Shown here: piece after piece, positions 8,946-17,475 of the stretch | Numbering within the stretch: position 1 is the first letter of the stretch | Layout of the letters: the number at the start of each line of letters is the position of its first letter | Source: Nostoc sp. MG11 | Lineage (GTDB): Bacteria; Cyanobacteriota; Cyanobacteriia; Cyanobacteriales; Nostocaceae | NCBI RefSeq assembly: GCF_014904695.1 | Contig: NZ_JACXXN010000004.1 | Coordinates: 248,001 to 312,000, forward strand | Direction: 5' to 3' | DNA: 64,000 bases | The notes under the pieces: generated by a model | The model's database searches: none | What the model was told of the DNA's origin: nothing | What the model saw: only the letters and a program-made list of their open reading frames with translations | Translations under genes and position numbers: made by a program

Positions 8946-9494
8946 TCAAGCCAATAATTCATCGACTGCTACGCTGAAACCTTTTAGCACAGTTTGAGTG
9001 CTGACAACCTCACCAGAAATAAATACAAATTGCTGGTTTTGAGTGATCACAATAATCCAACGGTTTTCTGGAAATACTAACCATACTTCTTCACCTTGAG
9101 ATTGCAAATATTCTTGAGATTTGGCAATAATCTCTTCAGCAATATCTGTAGGGGAAACAATCTCAGCAATTAGTGGAAAACTTTGGGGTAACGCAGCGGG
9201 TTCGCCAAACTGAGTAATTAATTCTGGTGTGAGATAAGCAACATCAGGAACACGTCCCTGTTTGTTAGTGCGACAGGGTACTTCTGTATAAACTTGTCCC
9301 CCTTGTCCGCTAGAATCTTTGTAATTTCTCCAGTAATAAGCTACATTGGCTTGAATCCGACTATGCTTTAGTGTCACTCCATTTTTCTCCACTAATTCCC
9401 CATCCACCCATTCTGTATTATCAGGGGGATTTTGCATCCAGTCTTCTAAAGAAACATCTGGTGACACATTTGTAATAACTGTAGCAGTTACCAT
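8946..9494 (-). CDS. Uma2-family (DUF820) PD-(D/E)XK endonuclease-like protein
   Basis: A 182-residue protein with the ordered motifs of the Uma2 group: EWVDGELVEKNGV (about 28-40), RVPDVAYLTPE (about 82-92), AEIVSPTD (about 109-116) and KSQEYLQSQGEEVWLVFP (about 125-142). The acidic PD and E/K positions of the restriction-endonuclease fold are intact. A Shine-Dalgarno AGGAGA precedes ATG 9494. Such genes are strongly multiplied in cyanobacteria and their biological role is not settled. Here it follows the STAND ATPase gene by only 44 bases on the same strand, so the two are probably cotranscribed. Confidence 0.88.
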   Translation of the reverse strand: MVTATVITNVSPDVSLEDWMQNPPDNTEWVDGELVEKNGVTLKHSRIQANVAYYWRNYKDSSGQGGQVYTEVPCRTNKQGRVPDVAYLTPELITQFGEPAALPQSFPLIAEIVSPTDIAEEIIAKSQEYLQSQGEEVWLVFPENRWIIVITQNQQFVFISGEVVSTQTVLKGFSVAVDELLA

Positions 9495-9538
9495 GACTAT
9501 CTATTCTCCTGGACAGCACTTACTAATATTATTACTAC

Positions 9539-11893
9539 TTATTTCTCAAAACACTCCATTGCTGTTTCTACTTTCTGAATTTGCCTAGGTGCTTGCATTT
9601 CATTAAAAAGAGCGATCGCTTGAACAAAATCTTCCCGACTTTTATTAATTTCATTCATTTTTTGATAAGTCAACGCACGTTGAAAATAAGCCTCGGCTAA
9701 ATCTGATTTAGCACCTATCTTATCCAGAATTTCTATTGCTTCTGAATGGTGAAAAAGCGCTCTAGCAAATTCTCCTTGTTCACGATACAACTCAGCTAGG
9801 CAACTTATAGCTTTAGCCTTAATCTGGGTAAAGTTGTTATCGTCAGAGTGAAATATAGCTCTTTTGCACAAATCAAACGATTTTTTAGTATTCCCTAAAT
9901 TTTTGTAAGTTAAGCAGAGAGTTATTAAACTATGTCCTATTCCCCATAAAGTTACTCTACTTGATAATGACATTGCAGAAAATGCCTCTTCTGCAATATA
10001 AAAGGCATCTTCTCTACTACCAGAACATGATTTGATTAAAGCCAAACAACATTGAGCATAAGCCATGTAATCATCAAGCTGGCTATTTTGTTCAGCAAGG
10101 CTGCAAACAGAAATGAAACAATCTTCAGCTGCTTCCATTTCCCCCAGTTCAAGCTTACAAAGTCCTTTATTGAACCAAATAGAAATTTTTGTTGGCTTTA
10201 CATCTAAATTATCTAATATTTCACTTGATCTTTCATAGCACTCTATAGCTTCTCTAATACAACCGATAATTCGATATGTATAGCCCAGGATAATGTAAAG
10301 TTTAATTAATCTTTCTTGCGATTTGATATCATCTATTATCCGCTTAATCACAGAAAAATTTTTCTGGAGCAATCCCAACTGATAAAACGAGGAACCTAAA
10401 GGTAATCCTGTACTCCACTGTTGACCTCGCCCTTGTAAAATTACATCACCAGCTTGCTCAAAATCACTAATTTCTACATAGTGATAATATGCTTCTAAAG
10501 CTGTCAAGGCATCTGTAATATTTTTGACTATTTCAACCTTTTGTGTCCAAAAATCTGCTGCTTTGCGGTTCACTATTTCCCATTCTTCGCCTACTAACCT
10601 TAATCTACTGATTGCTTCATCACGAATTACAGGGTGTAGCCAGTATTGCCCTTTTTTAGTTTCTATTAAAGACAAATCTTGCAAGGCTTTGATTACACGT
10701 TTACACTGTTGTTCAGGTACATCCCAAAGCAAGCATAAAACTCCCTCGATAGGTATAGAAGGAATATCTTGATAGCGATAGCATCCTAAACGATACAGTA
10801 AGCAATAAGCTTCAATATCAATCTGTTGGAGACGGGTAAATTGACTGGCGACTAAATCTTTTAACTCTCTTTCTATTAACAAATCTGTGCGATTTTCTTG
10901 CCAATAAGCATTTATATCGCCATTAAAATCCGTCAAGATAGCGCCTCGGAGAATTTGCATTGCTTTGGCGTTACCTCCATAAGCTTTGCACATTTCACTG
11001 AGAACAGTAGAATCACAATTTATTTGGCGACGGCTGAAAAATTGCCGCCACGCTTCATCATCTAACCCTTCTAAGGTGTAAAGATGAACTTCTATACTAG
11101 ACTCACGCAAACGCTCACGACTTGTTACTAAGGTAACAGAATGTACATCTGGATCTGCTAATACTCTTAATAACTCAACATAAGGCCGACGACATTCTAG
11201 GAACTTGCCATTTTTATCTAGAGCAGTTTCTAGGTTGTCGATAAATACGCCAATTTTGGGAGTATGCTCTCGCAACTTCCGCCGCAGTCGCTCTAAGTTG
11301 ATGCCAAAATCGCGTCCTGGTTCTTCGTTAAAGTCTCGCCGTAGCCATTCCTCCACCACACTCTCTACAGGGGTGAGGTTTTGGATTTCTGTAGCCATCC
11401 ATAGTTCTAGAACAAAATCAAACTTTTGATTTTTAAAATATTTACGTGCTAAGGTTGTTTTGCCAACACCGCCTTCACCTTGGATGAGAATAACTTTTGC
11501 TTCTCTACTAACGAGGGTGTGGATCTCGGCTATTTCGCGATCGCGTCCTATAAAGCTAGAATCTATATCTTGGGGTTTAGTATTGTTACTGCTTAAATTG
11601 AGGACATGAGATTTTTGTGAGTGCTGGGTTGTCCAAAATCCCTGAACCACGCCTTGGAAGGTTGATTTTGAGACTTTCTCTCCTAAAACATCTGATAGTA
11701 GATGCCAAAGTCCTGCACCAACTGCTTTTAAATGCGCTTCTGTATAACTGCAACTGTTGCCAATATCCTGGTAAGTCCGCTTTTCATCCTCCCACAAATG
11801 AACCAAGATAATCCTTTGAGTTTTATCTAAGTGTTCTCCCGTCTTGAGAAAAACTAAGCTGTCTACAAACTCTAAGGCTTCTTCTGCACCCAT
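9539..11893 (-). CDS. STAND ATPase with N-terminal helical domain, NB-ARC core and C-terminal TPR sensor
   Basis: A 784-residue signal-transduction ATPase. Residues 1-90 form a helical, HTH-like domain resembling the N-terminal domain of 'vWA-MoxR associated' proteins. FIGRDREI (114-121) introduces the NB-ARC core with P-loop GEGGVGKTT (139-147), Walker B IGVFIDN (D219) and TSRER near residue 256. A winged-helix region follows at about 340-440. The remainder carries tetratricopeptide-like helix pairs (for example AIECYERSSEILDNL, EAYFQRALTYQKM). STAND proteins oligomerise on sensing a ligand through the repeat region. No enzymatic effector domain is visible, so output may pass through the N-terminal domain or the downstream nuclease. 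Use in regulation, cell death or phage defence is possible but inferred. Confidence 0.87.
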   Translation of the reverse strand: MGAEEALEFVDSLVFLKTGEHLDKTQRIILVHLWEDEKRTYQDIGNSCSYTEAHLKAVGAGLWHLLSDVLGEKVSKSTFQGVVQGFWTTQHSQKSHVLNLSSNNTKPQDIDSSFIGRDREIAEIHTLVSREAKVILIQGEGGVGKTTLARKYFKNQKFDFVLELWMATEIQNLTPVESVVEEWLRRDFNEEPGRDFGINLERLRRKLREHTPKIGVFIDNLETALDKNGKFLECRRPYVELLRVLADPDVHSVTLVTSRERLRESSIEVHLYTLEGLDDEAWRQFFSRRQINCDSTVLSEMCKAYGGNAKAMQILRGAILTDFNGDINAYWQENRTDLLIERELKDLVASQFTRLQQIDIEAYCLLYRLGCYRYQDIPSIPIEGVLCLLWDVPEQQCKRVIKALQDLSLIETKKGQYWLHPVIRDEAISRLRLVGEEWEIVNRKAADFWTQKVEIVKNITDALTALEAYYHYVEISDFEQAGDVILQGRGQQWSTGLPLGSSFYQLGLLQKNFSVIKRIIDDIKSQERLIKLYIILGYTYRIIGCIREAIECYERSSEILDNLDVKPTKISIWFNKGLCKLELGEMEAAEDCFISVCSLAEQNSQLDDYMAYAQCCLALIKSCSGSREDAFYIAEEAFSAMSLSSRVTLWGIGHSLITLCLTYKNLGNTKKSFDLCKRAIFHSDDNNFTQIKAKAISCLAELYREQGEFARALFHHSEAIEILDKIGAKSDLAEAYFQRALTYQKMNEINKSREDFVQAIALFNEMQAPRQIQKVETAMECFEK

Positions 11894-11940
11894 TTGCTGA
11901 CTTGATGTATCATTTTTACTTCATTATAACTATATTTTTA

Positions 11941-12008
11941 GTACTTATTCCTACTGGTCATACTACAAACTACTTTTTCCTACCGAATATTAAACTACTT
12001 TATCCGAC
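11941..12008. repeat. Three imperfect direct repeats upstream of the STAND gene
   Basis: Related 14-mers GTACTTATTCCTAC (11941), CTACTTTTTCCTAC (11970) and CTACTTTATCCGAC (11995) lie 48-115 bases upstream of the STAND gene start, 29 and 25 bases apart. Such iterated sites often form operators, but no factor can be named. The rest of 11894-12270 holds no gene that I can support. Confidence 0.4.
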
Positions 12009-12270
12009 TGCAAGCCATAGTAGATTGTATTACTCTTGTAATTAATACAGTCGAAGTTAAGTTAAGCGCCAAGAAAATGTGGTTGAGGAGAGATTTTACC
12101 AGCGCTGCTACTGCAAGCTTAGTAAATCACAGATATTACTCTTACCCGCTGATATTAATGACTCATGAAAGTGGTGTTTACTAAATAGGCAGTAGGTATT
12201 AACTAACTAGATTCTGTAGAGGCGTGTTTACAACCATTATGTAAGTTTTCACCCTACAGGAGGTTCAATA

Positions 12271-12540
12271 ATGTTGGACAAAAATTGTCATCATGATTGC
12301 AATCCGAGTTATTGCCCCTTTGCTCAAGATACAGGTAATCCCAATAGATATGTCTGCCTCAAATGTGGTATAGAGCGAGAAATAAATAAGTATCCCTCTG
12401 GTTTAGGCTCGTTTCTGCTGTTGTTGTTTGTTTTGTTTATCGCATTCCAGCTATTAGCCAATAACGAAAAGCAAGATACTCAACAAAAACAGCAAGAGTC
12501 TATTTACTATTCACCTAGTAAGGTGATTGGCTACCTGTAA
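12271..12540 (+). CDS. Small zinc-ribbon-like membrane-anchored protein, unknown function
   Basis: An 89-residue protein with a Cys/His-rich N-terminus (HHDC, YCPF, YVCLKCG), suited to binding one zinc ion. A single hydrophobic helix follows at about 48-64 (FLLLLFVLFIAFQLLA), then a hydrophilic tail. A very strong Shine-Dalgarno AGGAGG lies eight bases before ATG 12271, which supports real expression. I do not recognise a named family. The next small membrane-protein gene starts 46 bases downstream and may be cotranscribed. Confidence 0.7.
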   Translation: MLDKNCHHDCNPSYCPFAQDTGNPNRYVCLKCGIEREINKYPSGLGSFLLLLFVLFIAFQLLANNEKQDTQQKQQESIYYSPSKVIGYL

Positions 12541-12586
12541 AAAAATATTCACTACTAACAATTTAGCTACTTTCGTGAGTAAACTT

Positions 12587-12814
12587 ATGACTACAAATCA
12601 AGATACGCTTCTATTCCGCTTGGCCTCTAAGTCTCTGAAATATTTCTTGTTGATGCTGTTTGGCTTTGCGATCGCCTATGCTCTATCAAGTGGTTTACGT
12701 GTTTTTCACATTCTCCCCATACTGGTGTACCTTTTGCAACAGTTTATGCTGCCACTGGGAATTATCTTGTTGTGTCTAATAACAATAACGGTAATTTTTG
12801 AGTCTTTGCGTTAA
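12587..12814 (+). CDS. Small two-helix membrane protein, unknown function
   Basis: A 75-residue protein from ATG 12587 (MTTNQDTLLFRLASKSL) with two hydrophobic segments (about 20-35 and 45-70) and almost no soluble part. TTG and GTG codons upstream in the same frame would extend it, but the extension overlaps the previous gene's end and has no better ribosome site. There is no recognisable motif. Position and strand suggest it is cotranscribed with the zinc-ribbon-like gene. Confidence 0.55.
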   Translation: MTTNQDTLLFRLASKSLKYFLLMLFGFAIAYALSSGLRVFHILPILVYLLQQFMLPLGIILLCLITITVIFESLR

Positions 12815-13031
12815 GAGCCAGGAGTCAAGGGGAGCCAGCACCTTGGGCGAACAGAACTTTCCAAGACGGATTTTAAATTGTTCAATCCAAAATCTAAAAT
12901 TCCTATACCCCTGTGCTCCTAAACTCCTTAAAAACCAAGTCCACCTGCGTGAACTTATTTATTTTGGTTAATAAAAATTAAAATAGGTTTACTATCCTTT
13001 AAAATCTTTTGCAGAGATTTAGGTAAGATAT

Positions 13032-13433
13032 ATGGCTGATATTGTTGATATTGCAGTTAATGCTGATTCTTTCAAAACCCTGGTAACGGCTGTACAAGCC
13101 GCTGGTTTAGTGGAAACATTAAAAAGTCCTGGCCCATTTACTGTATTTGCACCAAATGATGATGCTTTTGCCAAATTACCACCGGGAACTATACAAACTC
13201 TGTTACAGAATATCCCTCAGCTAACGCGAATTTTAAAGTATCATGTCGTTTCAGGAAAGCTATTGCAGGCTGATCTGGCAGAGCTAGGTACGGTTAATTC
13301 TGTGGAAGGTTCACCCATTAAAATTGATTCTTCTGATGGTTTTGAAGTGAAAAATGCCACTGTTTTAGCAGCAGATATCGAAGCTGATAATGGTGTGGTT
13401 CACGTTATCGATACAGTGATTTTGCCTGGTTAA
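13032..13433 (+). CDS. Single fasciclin (FAS1) domain protein
   Basis: A 133-residue protein consisting of one FAS1 domain. [33 protein letters not shown] covers the H1 region (about 14-46) and [11 protein letters not shown] (about 72-82) precedes the H2 region with [12 protein letters not shown] at the end. FAS1 domains mediate adhesion and cell-surface interactions in many organisms. The protein has no signal peptide or anchor, as is common for the short cyanobacterial versions, so its location is uncertain. It appears to be a single-gene unit; a hairpin follows at 13440. Confidence 0.92.
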   Translation: MADIVDIAVNADSFKTLVTAVQAAGLVETLKSPGPFTVFAPNDDAFAKLPPGTIQTLLQNIPQLTRILKYHVVSGKLLQADLAELGTVNSVEGSPIKIDSSDGFEVKNATVLAADIEADNGVVHVIDTVILPG

Positions 13434-13439
13434 TTCCGC

Positions 13440-13462
13440 TATGGTGGGCGCTACCCACCATA
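13440..13462 (+). terminator. Hairpin after the fasciclin-domain gene
   Basis: TATGGTGGG (13440-13448) pairs exactly with CCCACCATA (13454-13462) across a five-base loop, seven bases after the stop codon. No T-run follows, so termination is only likely from its position. Confidence 0.5.
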
Positions 13463-13637
13463 CTCAGCAATCCATAATTTATAATTAATAATTCATAATT
13501 GTTAAAGATAAATTTTGCTTTAAATTATGTTACACTCACAATGTGATTACTCACTATATATGCTAAAGTTAATTTCGTTATTTGGAAATAAGTTAAATTA
13601 AATTACTAAGCAGATAAACATTATCCCAATAAAATTG

Positions 13638-13973
13638 ATGCTAGATTTCAACACCTTAACTGAGTTTTCTCGCACCAACTGCATTAGTATTTGTGCTTTT
13701 CTTGTGCCAGCAAACTTACTTGCTACCTTATTGACAATTAGCCTGACTGCACTACGTCGTCCATCACATCAAGTGTGGCAATCTGCCGGAATAGCCAGCA
13801 TTTTTGCTTTCGTGATGATATTGCATGTATATACTTGGTTCATGATTGGCGTGGTAATGCCTCCTACTTATATTTTGCTGTGGCTAGCAATCAGCTGTTT
13901 GCTGACTAATTTAGCAGCAATTCTTTTTCAGAGACGCTACAGTAACAATCTGAGTCTTTCTAATAACACCTAA
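13638..13973 (+). CDS. Small multi-pass membrane protein, unknown function
   Basis: A 111-residue protein with three hydrophobic segments (about 18-38, 53-73 and 79-97) and a basic C-terminal end. ATG 13638 is taken; a TTG directly before it adds one residue. No family motif is recognised. It is followed by a good intrinsic terminator at 14067-14102, which supports it being a transcribed unit. Confidence 0.6.
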   Translation: MLDFNTLTEFSRTNCISICAFLVPANLLATLLTISLTALRRPSHQVWQSAGIASIFAFVMILHVYTWFMIGVVMPPTYILLWLAISCLLTNLAAILFQRRYSNNLSLSNNT

Positions 13974-14066
13974 ACTTGACCGCAGAACGATTTGGCAAAA
14001 AACTCAAAGTCAATCTATGGCTTCCTCATACCCTCTAATATCTCTTTGTGGGAACTATGAGATTAC

Positions 14067-14102
14067 TAGGGAGAGAGATCCCATCGCCTCTCTCCTATTT
14101 TT
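14067..14102 (+). terminator. Intrinsic terminator
   Basis: A stem of TAGGGAGAGAG (14067-14077) with CTCTCTCCTA (14088-14097) contains one bulged G and is followed directly by TTTTT. It ends the plus-strand gene at 13973 and lies in front of the convergent minus-strand gene end. Confidence 0.75.
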
Positions 14103-14114
14103 GGGTATCAAGCC

Positions 14115-16025
14115 CTAAAACACAAAGTTGGTAGAGCTATTTAAGGTGTCTGTACTTGTGACGTTCACCGTGATCAAAGATTTAAAAATGTCCTGACCAG
14201 TGGGGCCATCAGCATCAATTTGCACGCTGAAATTCTTAGCACTACTACCTTGCACGACTTTCACATAGCCATCAGCTATTGCGTTGCTGCCAGTGTAACC
14301 TGTGGCAATTAGGCTGTCGAGTAACTTGGTGAAAACTATTTTGTCCTTGCCAACCTCGAAGTCAGTAATTGTGTCACCGCGATCGCGTACATTGGTGTAG
14401 ATAAATTGGTCATTACCGCCACCGCCTGTGAGTGTATCTGCACCTTGCAAACCAGTAATCCGCTCGTGGTTAGAAGTACCAATTAGGACATCTCGCGCTG
14501 AGGTGCCATTGAGTTTGTCTATATTCGTCGTGACACCGCCGATATTCTTAGCGCCAACTTCAAACGCCCCAATATCAGGTTTACTGTCACGGCTAAAACC
14601 GCGCTCATCAATTGTTGGTGCGCCCGTAATACCTGCATTAATGGCGGGACTACCCGCTAGCAGCGGATGCACCAAGACACCATTCATGTTTTGCAGAGAA
14701 CCTAGTTTAGGGTCAGCAATAAGGGAATTAGCAGTTACTCTCGGACTCTTGCTATTTGGTGGAGATGGAAACTCGATATTCCCGCCACCATCACGCAACT
14801 GGAATGCGGTCTGCTGACCAGACCCCAAGAGATTGTTTGCTGTATTGTTAGCAACGATTGAATTGGCGAGTGTCACGGTTTGCTTACCAACAACCCAAAA
14901 CGCTCCTCCGTTATTTTCGGCGTAGTTATTGACAAGTGTAGAGTTGACAACGTTTAGCTTAGCAGATGCACTGGGATTAATGGTGATTGCGCCACCATAA
15001 CCTTTTTCGCTAGTTGCTTTGTTCCCAGAAAAGGTACTGTTCTCAATATTGATAACCGCATTTTTTGAGGTTGTATCCCCATCTAACCACAACCCACCGC
15101 CTTGTCTTTCGGAAGTGTTGTTGGCAAAGGTGACATTGCGAACCGTCACATTACCATTAAGTCGTGCTCCCCCTCCCATAGCAAGGCCTCTATAATCGGT
15201 AGTGACCTTATTATTGAGAATCGTGCTATTTTCAACAATTGTCTTATCTTTGCCGTAGGTATACAGAAAAAGCGCTCCGCCTGCACCAGATCCCTGATTT
15301 CCCTCAAACCAGCTCCCGCTGACCTTAATTGTGCCACCTGGCGCATCAGGCTTAGCCCTAGGGCCGCCGTTACTTGCGCCATCTGCAAAAATTCCTGCGG
15401 CTCCATCTTTTGAGCGGTTGTTGAGAAAAACGGAATTCTCTACAGTCAGTGGGCCTAGTTGGGTGTAAATTGCACCACCTGTTTGACCACGGTTATTAGT
15501 GAATCGACTGCCTTTGACAGTTAGCGAGCCATTATTGTCGTTAGCGATCGCACCTGCACTAAAACCATTTTTGGTAATAGTACCATCGTTGTTGTTGAAG
15601 ATGCTATCAATTACTGTGGCATCACTACGATAACCAACGTGAATTCCTCCACCTTGACCGCCAACATTATTATTGAACTGAACATTGGCCACAGTTAATT
15701 TGCTATAGGAACTGACTCTAACTGCACCGCCTTTTCCTGTGTTGTATCCATCGGTAAGGGTCAAATTTTTTAGAGTAATGTCAGTTCCGTATGCTGTGAA
15801 GAATATTCGGCTGGCTTTATTGCCACTGATGATTAAGTTCTCTGCTCCCGCACCATCGATTGTGATACTCTTTTTAACAGACAATTCACCGCTAGTAAGA
15901 GTAATCTTTTGGTTCGCCAGATTTTGTGCAAATGCGATCGTGTCACCTGTTTTAGCTTTGGCGAGTGCATCTCTTAACGAACCAGCACCACTATCTTTGG
16001 TATTATTGACGGTGATAGTAGACAT
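14115..16025 (-). CDS. Secreted parallel beta-helix protein with RTX-type calcium-binding end
   Basis: A 636-residue protein. Residues 1-420 are repeated beta-helix turns of the polymorphic-outer-membrane/pectate-lyase kind (many N-N-x-G-GG(A/G) and VxNSxFxNN units). Next comes a GSPAINAG block (about 453), known as the choice-of-anchor Q region. Near residue 525 are one or two nonapeptide RTX turns (GLQGADTLTGGGGNDQF) leading into DTITDFEVGKDKI, the typical end of calcium-binding type I-secreted proteins. There is no Sec signal peptide, consistent with type I export by an unlinked system. A likely role is cell-surface adhesion or sheath formation, by inference. Shine-Dalgarno AGAGGAA precedes ATG 16025. 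Confidence 0.85.
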   Translation of the reverse strand: MSTITVNNTKDSGAGSLRDALAKAKTGDTIAFAQNLANQKITLTSGELSVKKSITIDGAGAENLIISGNKASRIFFTAYGTDITLKNLTLTDGYNTGKGGAVRVSSYSKLTVANVQFNNNVGGQGGGIHVGYRSDATVIDSIFNNNDGTITKNGFSAGAIANDNNGSLTVKGSRFTNNRGQTGGAIYTQLGPLTVENSVFLNNRSKDGAAGIFADGASNGGPRAKPDAPGGTIKVSGSWFEGNQGSGAGGALFLYTYGKDKTIVENSTILNNKVTTDYRGLAMGGGARLNGNVTVRNVTFANNTSERQGGGLWLDGDTTSKNAVINIENSTFSGNKATSEKGYGGAITINPSASAKLNVVNSTLVNNYAENNGGAFWVVGKQTVTLANSIVANNTANNLLGSGQQTAFQLRDGGGNIEFPSPPNSKSPRVTANSLIADPKLGSLQNMNGVLVHPLLAGSPAINAGITGAPTIDERGFSRDSKPDIGAFEVGAKNIGGVTTNIDKLNGTSARDVLIGTSNHERITGLQGADTLTGGGGNDQFIYTNVRDRGDTITDFEVGKDKIVFTKLLDSLIATGYTGSNAIADGYVKVVQGSSAKNFSVQIDADGPTGQDIFKSLITVNVTSTDTLNSSTNFVF

Positions 16026-17144
16026 TCAAGAATTCCTCTACATTATGCTTGGTTAACTGTTTCTTGCTACTCAAAAATCACGCAGATATAACTTACGTGT
16101 TTGCTGAGAGAAAGATTCAAAACTAATTTGTCAACAGCACATCAGAGCTGTAACTGCCATAACAAAGTTGAGCAAGTATTGCTCCTTTAAAGGAACTCTG
16201 CTGACTTGTTCCCTAAACAAATCTGGCAAATATTTCGCAAACAAATCTCGCCCCTGATGTCCTCATCAAGTTTCTAATAGATGATTTGACGTGTCCATTT
16301 TCTCACCAAATAATGGTGGCTATGTAATGTTGAATTTGGCCGCAAACTTTTCCTGTATTAAATAAGTCAAAAGGTGGAGTTTACGGTTGAGCTTGCCAAT
16401 TATAGTTGGTTAATTATCAATATTTTTTGATAACTGTCTAGCTCACAACCCACTGAATGACTTAGCACTTAATGTACGTTACGCCCTATCATAAAAACTT
16501 TAAAAACGAATTGCCGTCAGAGCAAATACATAAAATAATTTAAATCTCTGAGCAGAGGCTAGTCCGTAAATATCCCAGCTACCTCTGATAACTTTATCTA
16601 CTTATTATTAGAAAAAATACATAAAATAATTTAAATCCCAGAACAGAAGCTAGCCTGTAAATATCCCAGATTTTGCTCATGAATTTATATCTGAAGCATT
16701 AAAAACTATGTCAGCTTCCAAAATAAATCAGTATTTAAGTTATGGAGCCAGAAAGTATTAATCGTCAGGAGGCTATTGTATTCTGACTCCTAGCTCCTGA
16801 CCTCACCTTGCCTTGAAGAGTACAATTTTAGATGAACAGCAGTGCATGATGATGCCGGAGCAAAGTTTTCAAGTCTGTATTTATACGGTATGGATGTATA
16901 TCTATTGAGCACACTGAATAATTTAAATTGTTAAGTATGATTTTTATCTCAAGCAATGCATAACTACGGTGATTACTTAGCTATATCTGATTAATTACTT
17001 ATAAAAACATATCTGTTGGTGAGATTATTCTCCGTAAGACAAAGACGTAGCTTTCTTAAAACTATGTATTTTGTTAAGTTAGTCCGGCGTACCCTGCGGG
17101 ATCTTGCTACAGACTTATCTTTGCCTACAGATCTTGACTCACCG
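16026..17144. other. Long intergenic region without a supported gene
   Basis: About 1.1 kb of AT-rich sequence between the beta-helix gene start and the transposon-like element at 17145. It carries the 55-bp repeat pair at 16524-16669 and short dispersed motifs such as GACTCCTAGCTCCTGAC near 16786. No reading frame with codon-like character, tRNA or clear terminator was found. The promoter of the beta-helix gene should lie in its left part. Confidence 0.5.
16524..16669. repeat. Pair of 55-bp imperfect direct repeats
   Basis: 16524-16578 and 16615-16669 are the same length and share most bases, beginning with AAATACATAAAATAATTTAA and ending with GTAAATATCCCAG. They start 91 bases apart. The origin is not clear; it could be a local duplication. 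Confidence 0.75.
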
Positions 17145-17299
17145 CGCTATATCCCAATACGGTTCAGTTAAGAATAATTGTAGGTTGGGTTGAACGCAGT
17201 GAAACCCAACAAAGGCCTGCAAACGTTGGGTTTCGTTCCTCAACCCAACCTACATAATTTAATTTTTTGGGCTTAACTGAACTGTATTGCGCTATATCC
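17145..17299. mobile_element. 135-bp MITE with 18-bp terminal inverted repeats and 10-bp target duplication
   Basis: CAATACGGTTCAGTTAAG (17155-17172) is matched in inverted orientation by 17272-17289 with one mismatch. Directly outside lies CGCTATATCC on both sides (17145-17154 and 17290-17299), an exact 10-bp target-site duplication. The interior holds a second inverted repeat built from TGTAGGTTGGGTTGA and its complement plus AAACCCAAC/GTTGGGTTT. It has no coding capacity, so it must have been moved by a transposase encoded elsewhere. Confidence 0.88.
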
Positions 17300-17402
17300 A
17301 TCAATTTAAACTTGACGTACAAGGCTACGCTTCGCTCAGAATGACAACTATTCCAGTAGGCATTAGAGTGTGAAAATGATTTTCTTTAATGTCAAAACCT
17401 TT

Positions 17403-17430
17403 GTAGAGACGAGATATATCTCGTCTCTAC
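17403..17430. repeat. Perfect 28-bp palindrome
   Basis: GTAGAGACGAGATA is followed immediately by its exact complement. It lies 46 bases beyond the murF stop on the minus strand and might act as a transcript end, but lacks a T-run. Similar GTAGAGACG palindromes are, from general knowledge, dispersed in Nostoc-type genomes. Confidence 0.7.
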
Positions 17431-17475
17431 CATTTGAGTCTATTATTTGTAATTCTTTTCTAATAGCTACAAAAT

